Shown piece after piece: positions 6,305-11,486 of a DNA stretch of 11,486 nt (position 1 is its first letter; every line of letters starts with the position of its first letter). The notes under the pieces were generated by a model. It was not told where the DNA came from and searched no databases. It saw nothing but the letters and a program-made list of their open reading frames with translations. The stretch spans positions 1-11,486 of the forward strand of contig CAPNGW010000048.1 in NCBI GenBank assembly GCA_948665105.1. The letters run 5' to 3'. Both the position numbers and the translations under genes were made by a program. This DNA is from an uncultured Lachnospiraceae bacterium. GTDB taxonomy: Bacteria; Bacillota; Clostridia; Lachnospirales; Lachnospiraceae.

Positions 6305-7690
6305 ATGAAAAAGAAATTAATCAGCATGCTATTGGCCGCTACCTTGGGCGTTACTCTGTTGGCAGGGTGTGGCGGTGACGACAAAAAGACCCAGCAGAAT
6401 ACGCCTTCCCCCACAGAGAATAACGGCGATACCCAGAATCCAGATGTCCAGCCTGCAGATGCAGAGCATGAACCTGTTGAGCTGACCTTATGGGTAACCA
6501 GCCGTAATTCTGATGACTGGTCGGATTCCATGGAGCAGAAATTTTTAGAGGAAAATTCCTGGATTACCCTGAATAAAGTTGTAAAGGAAGGTGACCCCGG
6601 CAACGAATTTTATCAGGGTGTAGCTTCCGGAACGGCCCCCGACCTTGTAAAATGCTCCTTTACCATGATGGATTCCTATATTGCATCTGGTATTTTAGAG
6701 CCCTTGAACAAATATACCGATTCCTGGGACGAATGGGGAAATTTCACACAGGAGTACGTAGATATGTTTACCCATGACGGAAATATTTACGGCATTCCCA
6801 GTCAGGTAGCCCCCATGCTCTTTGGCTACAACAAAGCCCTTTTTGCAGAGGCCGGTATTGAGTCCGTACCCGCAACCTGGGATGAAGCCATTGAGGCAGC
6901 TAAGAAGATTAACAACCCCGACAACCAGATTACCGGTTACGCCACACTGGCTGCAGAGTGGACCGAGTGGTTCTTCCAGTATTACGTATGGCAGGCTGGC
7001 GGCGATTTAACAGTTGAAAACCCAGACGGTACGGCCGAGCTGACATTTACCGACCCTGCCGTTATCGAAGCCGCAAAGTATTATCAGAGATTAAAGAGCG
7101 AAGGCGTTCTTCAAAGTGATATGACTTTGAAATTCACCGACCTGGTAACCAATTTCGGTCTTGGCAAAATCGGTATGATGCCTTTCGCAGGCGACTGGGT
7201 TTCTGAGGCAGTCGCAAATGGAATCAGCCCCGATGATATCGGTCTGTCACTTCCTCCTGCAGGTCCTTCCGGAGAACAGACCACCGCAATCGCTGGTGAG
7301 TGCTACGTGATTAATGCAGCAGCAGACGACGCCAAAAAAGAGGCCGCATGGGAGTACATCAAATTCTATGAAAGCAAAGAATATTTTTCTTCTTACTTCG
7401 AGAATCTGGCAACCAAGGGTGCGCCCAACCCTGTTATCATCCCCAGAGATGATATAAGTGTAACTGATTTTTATGAATTCCCCGCTGAGTATAAAGACGT
7501 TTTGGAAGCAGCCAAATCTGTCGGCCGCCTGGAATTCTACGGCAAGGCAAGCTTTGGCTCCTATGTAGACCGCGCTGTGCAGAAGGTTCTTGCAGACCCC
7601 AATGCCGACCCTGAAAAAGAGTTTGGAGATGCACAGGAGCTGTGCAAATCAGAAGCACTGGAAACCTTCAACGAAGACAATAAACGCTAA
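6305..7690 (+). CDS. Extracellular sugar-binding lipoprotein of the CUT1 ABC transporter
   Basis: 461 residues. A short basic start (MKKK) and hydrophobic core end in the lipobox LAGC at 19-22, so Cys22 would be lipidated and anchor the protein outside the membrane. A flexible linker rich in T, P, N, D and Q (about 25-58) follows. The family-1 extracellular solute-binding fold then begins with VELTLWVTS and continues with GTAPDLVKCS, YGIPSQVAPMLFGYNKALFAEAGIE and VPATWDEAIEAAKKI, a set of motifs diagnostic for MalE/UgpB-like sugar-binding proteins. It presumably captures oligosaccharides released by the GH16 enzyme and delivers them to the two divergently encoded permeases. An AAAGGAGGAAA site fixes the start. 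The gene has its own promoter and a terminator, so its level can be set separately from the permeases. The ligand cannot be read from sequence. Confidence 0.94.
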   Translation: MKKKLISMLLAATLGVTLLAGCGGDDKKTQQNTPSPTENNGDTQNPDVQPADAEHEPVELTLWVTSRNSDDWSDSMEQKFLEENSWITLNKVVKEGDPGNEFYQGVASGTAPDLVKCSFTMMDSYIASGILEPLNKYTDSWDEWGNFTQEYVDMFTHDGNIYGIPSQVAPMLFGYNKALFAEAGIESVPATWDEAIEAAKKINNPDNQITGYATLAAEWTEWFFQYYVWQAGGDLTVENPDGTAELTFTDPAVIEAAKYYQRLKSEGVLQSDMTLKFTDLVTNFGLGKIGMMPFAGDWVSEAVANGISPDDIGLSLPPAGPSGEQTTAIAGECYVINAAADDAKKEAAWEYIKFYESKEYFSSYFENLATKGAPNPVIIPRDDISVTDFYEFPAEYKDVLEAAKSVGRLEFYGKASFGSYVDRAVQKVLADPNADPEKEFGDAQELCKSEALETFNEDNKR

Positions 7691-7708
7691 CCTTTCATGC
7701 AAGGAGCA

Positions 7709-7748
7709 TCGCCTGCAGACGCAAAAGTCGGCAGGCGACGTTTCTTTT
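7709..7748 (+). terminator. Rho-independent terminator after the solute-binding-protein gene
   Basis: A G/C-rich stem pairs 7709-7720 with 7727-7738 (core CGCCTGC with GCAGGCG, one A/G mismatch, and an inner GAC/GTC helix). It closes on a six-base loop, and TTTCTTTT follows at 7741-7748. It lies 18 bases after the stop codon. It probably insulates the abundant binding-protein transcript from the kinase/regulator genes while allowing some read-through. Confidence 0.8.
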
Positions 7749-7780
7749 CATCATATGGAAAATGTGGTATACTGTTCACG
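7745..7780 (+). promoter_or_regulatory. Probable promoter of the two-component genes
   Basis: TGGTATACT at 7765-7773 is an extended -10 (TATACT at 7768-7773). TTTTCA at 7745-7750 lies 17 bases upstream and is shared with the T-tract of the preceding terminator. The layout is the same as at the binding-protein promoter, including the identical TTTTCA. The transcript would start near 7780, so the upstream in-frame ATG at 7762 cannot be used from it. The leader to the ATG at 7855 is about 75 bases. Confidence 0.5.
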
Positions 7781-7854
7781 AAAGCATGGCGGCGCAGGAG
7801 AAGCCGCTTGCGTCCATGGTTTATGGTAGGATATGGTTTGGGGGAGACTGGCTT

Positions 7855-9831
7855 ATGAAAGGTTTTTTGCTTTTGAGGAAGCTCAGATTTAAATGGAATA
7901 ATTTCGTCAAAAAGTATCTTCGCAAAGTAGGGATTTTCCGAAGGCTGATTATCTCTTTTTTATTGTTGCTTTTGATTTCCACGCTCTTTTTGACCTTCTT
8001 TTCCTACCATCAATATTCCAAGGAAATCAACTTGAATTTATACCGCTATGTTTCTCTCCTGGTACAGAATGTGGAGTTGAAAATTCGTGACATTTTGAAA
8101 GGGTATGAGGATGACGCTGTATTATTTTACGGAGACAGCCGAATCATCACCGCCCTTACAGAAAATGCGTCTCTTTTTCACGAAAATACAAAGAAAGCTT
8201 CGGAAAAATTCGAAGAAAACAGGATTATGATTGAAGCAATGCTCTACCGGATGCGTGAGAACCGCAAAGACATTGCCAATATCCAGTTTGTCTCTCCCGA
8301 TTGTCAGTATCATATGATGGAGCCAAACGGGTACCAGAGAGGCGGGACGATTCGGGACCTGGACAGCTTTTATAAAAGCAGCTTTTATCTGCTCCCCCAA
8401 GAAAAAAACGGCTATCCCGTGTGGATTGATGACAAAGAACAATCCTCTGTCTTTTTTAAAAACGGTCAGTACATTTACGGTATCGGCAACACCATCACTT
8501 TAAGCATTGCCGTATACGAACCTGTCACGCGAAATTTTCTGGGAGTCCTTTTGTTTAACATTGATTACAACACCTTTTCCGGTGCTATGGAGGGATATGA
8601 ATCATACAATGACGGAAATGTGTTTCTGGTAGGAGAAGACGGCATACTGGCATGGTTTAATCCCAGTCTTTCGGCTCCCTCTTTCCCAAATAATCCGGCT
8701 TTGTTTGAGGAAATGACCCAGAAAAAGCAGGCAGTTGTCAAAACTCGTGAGAATGGCCGCTCTGTTTTGCTGGCGTATGAAGAAATCCCGGGCACACAGA
8801 TTTTCGTGGCTTATATCGCAGATTCGGATTTATTACTGCAGCGCACTACTCATATACGAAACCTGTGTATCATTGTATTAATCTGTATTGTAATCATAGG
8901 ATTTTTGCTTTCCTACTATGTGACGGTCAGCATATCAGATCCTATACAGCAGCTTGTGTGCGTTATGGACAAAGCGGGAGACGGCAAATGGGAGATACGC
9001 TATTCCAACTCCGGAAACGATGAGATTGCGCTTCTTGGGGATCACTTTAATGCCATGGCCGACAGAACCAATCAGCTCATAGGAGAGGTGTATCTTTCAG
9101 AAATCAAAAGACAGCGTGCAATGCTCAGTTGGAAAAATGCCCAGCTTGATGTGCTTTTAATGCAGATAAACCCTCATTTCCTTTATAATACGCTGGATGT
9201 CATACGCTGGGAAGCCATGTACGAAGCAAACGGAGAGAGTACTGTCACACAGATGATTGAAACATTCAGCAAGCTCTGCCGGCTTGGTATGCGCACCGGC
9301 GGAAATACCATTCCACTGTGCGAAGGGCTGGAACACGCTTCTGTCTATATAGAGGTAATCAACTTCCGCCACCGTGAAAAAATTGCACTGAATATCTCCG
9401 TGGATGTGGATGAGAAAAACACTTATGTCCCTCGGTTTATGCTGCAACCAATTATGGAAAATGCCGTGGTGCACGCTTTCGAAGACGCCAGCAGGGGATG
9501 CTGTATCGACATCCTGGTGGGAATGGATGGTGAGAATCTTCTAATTACCGTAAAGGATAACGGACGGGGCATGAATGAGCAGGAGCTTACCAATGTCCGC
9601 AATGCCTTGATTCAGAATGAGATTATGGAGGAAAGCATCGGCCTTGTAAATGTGAATCAGCGAATCCGGCTTTTCTATGGGGAGGAATACGGCATTTCCA
9701 TTTTCAGCACTCCCGGTATCGGCACCCAGGTTCAGATTACGCTGCCCTTAAGAAATGTTTCGGAAAATATGCAGACTTTTGATAAGAACGGAGGATCATC
9801 TTATGTTGTATCAAACTCTGATTGTGGATGA
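7855..9831 (+). CDS. YesM-type membrane sensor histidine kinase
   Basis: 658 residues. TM1 lies at ~31-49 and is followed by an external sensor region of about 285 residues with Cache-like features (for example VWIDDKE, then NTITLSIAVYEPVTRNFLGVLLFNID). TM2 is at ~337-356. A HAMP segment (SISDPIQQLVCVMDKAGDG, then GNDEIALLGDHFNAMADR) leads into the His_kinase domain, with the phosphorylatable histidine H441 in QINPHFLYNTLD. The HATPase_c domain has an N-box at ENAVVHAF (535), a G1 box at DNGRGM (568) and a G2 region at GIGTQVQITLP (621). This is the LytS/YesM class that pairs with AraC-type regulators and controls sugar-uptake genes. The ATG at 7855 is preferred because GGGGGAG lies eight bases upstream. 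Earlier in-frame ATGs (7762, 7786, 7816) add a non-membrane tail, and the first precedes the promoter's -10 box. It probably senses an external glycan or the loaded binding protein. Confidence 0.95.
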   Translation: MKGFLLLRKLRFKWNNFVKKYLRKVGIFRRLIISFLLLLLISTLFLTFFSYHQYSKEINLNLYRYVSLLVQNVELKIRDILKGYEDDAVLFYGDSRIITALTENASLFHENTKKASEKFEENRIMIEAMLYRMRENRKDIANIQFVSPDCQYHMMEPNGYQRGGTIRDLDSFYKSSFYLLPQEKNGYPVWIDDKEQSSVFFKNGQYIYGIGNTITLSIAVYEPVTRNFLGVLLFNIDYNTFSGAMEGYESYNDGNVFLVGEDGILAWFNPSLSAPSFPNNPALFEEMTQKKQAVVKTRENGRSVLLAYEEIPGTQIFVAYIADSDLLLQRTTHIRNLCIIVLICIVIIGFLLSYYVTVSISDPIQQLVCVMDKAGDGKWEIRYSNSGNDEIALLGDHFNAMADRTNQLIGEVYLSEIKRQRAMLSWKNAQLDVLLMQINPHFLYNTLDVIRWEAMYEANGESTVTQMIETFSKLCRLGMRTGGNTIPLCEGLEHASVYIEVINFRHREKIALNISVDVDEKNTYVPRFMLQPIMENAVVHAFEDASRGCCIDILVGMDGENLLITVKDNGRGMNEQELTNVRNALIQNEIMEESIGLVNVNQRIRLFYGEEYGISIFSTPGIGTQVQITLPLRNVSENMQTFDKNGGSSYVVSNSDCG

Positions 9832-11332
9832 TGAAGAAATCGTATGCAGAGGACTTGCACGGTTTGTAAAATGGGAAGAACAGGGCTTTGAAGTAGCCGG
9901 AACCGCCTACAGTGTGGACGCCGCGCTGGCTGTGATGCAGCAGGCTCATATAGATGTGGTCTTTATGGATATCCGTATGCCCGGAAAAACAGGTCTGGAG
10001 CTGTTGAAAATTTTGCAGAAGGAGTATCCCGAAGTCAAATCCGTGATTTTAAGCGGTTATTCAGATTTTTCCTATGCTCAGGAAGCAATCCGCTGGGGCG
10101 CCGTGGATTATCTTACAAAGCCTGTCAGTCTCAATGAGATAACGGATTTGCTGGCACGCCTGTACGAAGAATTTGAACAGCAGAAGCAGGCCATTCATAT
10201 TCATGCCAACAGAATGCAGGCGCTGCTTTTATCGGCGGCCAAGGGATATTCTCAGATAGACGCCCAAAAGTACAGTCTTCCTTTTCCCCAGAGCTGGTGC
10301 GGGCTTTCCATGTCATTGGCAGACCGGACTCTTGGTGAGGAGGATATTTTACAGAAGAAAAGTATGATTCAGGAAAAGCTTTTGCAGTTATCTCCGGATG
10401 CCATTGTACTGGATGACGAAGTTTTTTCTCTGTTTGTGGTGATTCCCTGTGAGTCTGAAAACGCTTTTGATTCCATGATTACGATTTTAGAGCAGTTCTG
10501 CCCGGAGTTTTCGGAATGGGCATGCGGCGTATGTGAAATAAAAAAAGGCGCCGCCATGCTGCATGAAGGCTGGAAGGAAGCCGGCCATGCTCTGCGTTAT
10601 CTTCTGGCCGGAAACAAGAAAGGCGTAATATATTATAAAAAAATTGAGTCTCTGTTCGGGCATGACAGCTTAACCATGCAGGAGCTTTTGCCGGACTTGT
10701 TAAAACAATTAAGCGACCCCGAAACCAGGTCCGGCATCCTGCCTCTCATGGAGCGCGCTTTGATGCAGAACAAGACACAGACTGTCATACAATATCAGAC
10801 CTCCTGCATCCGTTTTCTTATCGAGTTGAACGGTTATCTTCAAGGGCTTACTTTGGGAGGCATAAATTTTCACGATCCGTTAAACAAGACCCTTGGAAAT
10901 CTGCTTCTCTGTCAGGATTGCGATTCCACTGCAAAATGTACCATCGAATATTTGCAGTGGCTTGTGGACCTTTTGAATCAGACTGATGCACAACAGCTTG
11001 GCAAAGGCACCATCTGTGAGATTCAGCTCTTTATCCGTCAACATTACGGTGAGAATATTACCTTAAACTCACTGGCAGAACAGTTTTTTTTGCATCCAAA
11101 CTATTTAAGCCGCCTCTTCAAAGAAAAAACCGGGAAAAATTTTGTAGAATACCTGACGCAGGTCCGCATGGAGAAAGTAAAGGAGCTGCTTAGCAGCTCC
11201 AACCGTAAAATTATTGAAATCTGTGCTATGGCAGGATACGACAATCCCAGGTATTTCAGTAAGGTTTTCAAGCAATACACCGGCATGACACCCCGGGAGT
11301 ACCGGAAAAAAACTGAATATGAGAAAATATAA
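9803..11332 (+). CDS. YesN-type response regulator with AraC DNA-binding domain
   Basis: 509 residues from the ATG at 9803, which has GGAGG eight bases upstream (9790-9794). An in-frame ATG at 9755 would only add a tail inside the kinase gene. The receiver domain (1-120) shows the acidic pair D9-D10, the phospho-acceptor D56 in VVFMDIRMPG, S84 in VILSGYSD, Y103 and K106 in DYLTKP. A middle region of about 280 residues without a recognised motif is usual for this class. Residues ~405-503 are an AraC HTH pair: NITLNSLAEQFFLHPNYLSRLF, then the second HTH with EICAMAGYDNPRYFSKVFKQYTGMTPREYRK. The gene overlaps the kinase gene by 29 bases, implying coupled translation. It likely activates the divergent transporter and hydrolase promoters, possibly through the phased repeats at 6171-6210. 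Confidence 0.95.
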   Translation: MLYQTLIVDDEEIVCRGLARFVKWEEQGFEVAGTAYSVDAALAVMQQAHIDVVFMDIRMPGKTGLELLKILQKEYPEVKSVILSGYSDFSYAQEAIRWGAVDYLTKPVSLNEITDLLARLYEEFEQQKQAIHIHANRMQALLLSAAKGYSQIDAQKYSLPFPQSWCGLSMSLADRTLGEEDILQKKSMIQEKLLQLSPDAIVLDDEVFSLFVVIPCESENAFDSMITILEQFCPEFSEWACGVCEIKKGAAMLHEGWKEAGHALRYLLAGNKKGVIYYKKIESLFGHDSLTMQELLPDLLKQLSDPETRSGILPLMERALMQNKTQTVIQYQTSCIRFLIELNGYLQGLTLGGINFHDPLNKTLGNLLLCQDCDSTAKCTIEYLQWLVDLLNQTDAQQLGKGTICEIQLFIRQHYGENITLNSLAEQFFLHPNYLSRLFKEKTGKNFVEYLTQVRMEKVKELLSSSNRKIIEICAMAGYDNPRYFSKVFKQYTGMTPREYRKKTEYEKI

Positions 11333-11334
11333 TT

Positions 11335-11418
11335 TCATACATTCATAGTGACACCCATACCGCAGCATGTAGTCGCCAATATATACTTGAGCTTCGGCTG
11401 TTCAATAATAGATTTCAT
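11335..11418 (-). CDS. Possible 27-residue small ORF with a Cys-Cys-Gly core
   Basis: A minus-strand ATG at 11418 opens a 27-codon frame ending in TGA at 11335. It reads MKSIIEQPKLKYILATT followed by CCGMGVTMNV. The charged first half, then a short Cys-Cys-Gly region, gives the layout of some peptide precursors, but I recognise no family. The only ribosome-like site, GGAG, is three bases from the ATG, which is too close to be convincing. A perfect inverted repeat lies 12 bases upstream. It converges on the regulator gene and ends two bases after its stop. It may equally be a chance frame. Confidence 0.2.
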   Translation of the reverse strand: MKSIIEQPKLKYILATTCCGMGVTMNV

Positions 11419-11429
11419 CGTCTCCACAT

Positions 11430-11455
11430 GGTATAATGTCGACAGACATTATACC
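11430..11455. repeat. Perfect 11-bp inverted repeat with a 4-base centre
   Basis: GGTATAATGTC (11430-11440) and GACATTATACC (11445-11455) are exact reverse complements around GACA. The centre also contains the 8-base palindrome TGTCGACA. No T-tract follows on either strand, so it is not a standard terminator, although it is placed 97 bases after the regulator stop. The symmetric TATAAT-containing arms suggest an operator, a recombination or integration site, or a mobile-element end. Confidence 0.6.
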
Positions 11456-11486
11456 GGCCCGAAGCGAAGCGGAGTGGCCATCGGTC
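11456..11486. other. GAAGC-rich motif flanked by GGCC
   Basis: Directly after the inverted repeat, GGCC at 11456-11459 and GGCC at 11476-11479 flank CGAAGCGAAGCGGAGT, with a tandem GAAGC. It is markedly richer in G+C than the preceding 120 bases. The window ends too soon to tell whether it is part of a repeat family, a structured RNA or the start of the next gene's control region. Confidence 0.3.

Noticed and set aside
7789..7807. GCGGC/GCCGC hairpin in the kinase leader
   Set aside because: Only five base pairs with a nine-base loop; too weak to call a regulatory RNA.
7762..7854. 31-codon extension of the sensor kinase
   Set aside because: The ATG at 7762 overlaps the promoter's extended -10. 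The intermediate ATGs lack ribosome sites, while GGGGGAG precedes the ATG at 7855.
11105..11368. Minus-strand open frame of 87 codons over the regulator's 3' end
   Set aside because: Antisense to the AraC HTH region, no ribosome site, and residue composition typical of a shadow frame.
1..11486. CRISPR arrays, tRNA or rRNA genes, and intact insertion sequences
   Set aside because: No regularly spaced direct repeats, tRNA-like cloverleaf or rRNA sequence, and no transposase frame were seen on either strand.

Overview
The window looks like a piece of a Lachnospiraceae-type (Clostridia, Bacillota) chromosome. The signs are strong AGGAGG-type ribosome binding sites, moderate G+C, a YesM/YesN-type two-component pair, a CUT1 sugar ABC transporter without its own ATPase, and lipoprotein and permease sequences typical of gut Clostridia. 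Most of it is one compact carbohydrate-utilisation locus, bounded on the left by the start of an sbcD-like nuclease gene.

Layout. Positions 1-165 (minus) are the N-terminus of an SbcD-like exonuclease subunit, with a promoter just upstream. Positions 166-654 hold no intact gene. They contain a decayed LacI-family sugar-binding segment (about 281-510, plus) and an unidentified coding-like tail ending at 600. From 6041 down to 655 runs a four-gene minus-strand operon: a MalF/UgpA-type permease, a MalG/UgpE-type permease with a large extra loop, a signal-less right-handed beta-helix protein resembling GH110 enzymes, and a secreted GH16 glycosidase with a C-terminal ricin-type lectin domain. The intergenic gaps are 12-19 bases and each gene has its own RBS. 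From a divergent control region (6042-6304) the plus strand carries a lipoprotein solute-binding protein (6305-7690), a terminator, a second promoter, a YesM-type sensor kinase (7855-9831) and a YesN-type AraC response regulator (9803-11332, overlapping the kinase gene by 29 bases). The last 154 bases hold a perfect 11-bp inverted repeat, a possible 27-codon ORF on the minus strand and a GAAGC-rich motif.

How the parts could work together (inference). The kinase senses an extracellular glycan or a loaded binding protein. The regulator activates the divergent promoters. The secreted GH16-lectin enzyme cuts a polysaccharide or glycoprotein glycan outside the cell. The lipoprotein and two permeases import the oligosaccharides, powered by an ATPase encoded elsewhere. 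The beta-helix enzyme then trims them in the cytoplasm. GH16 next to a GH110-like protein points weakly to a galactose-containing substrate, such as a galactan or a host mucin or blood-group type glycan, but the sequence does not settle this.

The parts most worth following up are the uncharacterised beta-helix protein, the roughly 170-residue insertion in the second permease, and the control region. That region has four 10-bp-phased repeats on one side and two palindromes overlapping the promoter on the other.
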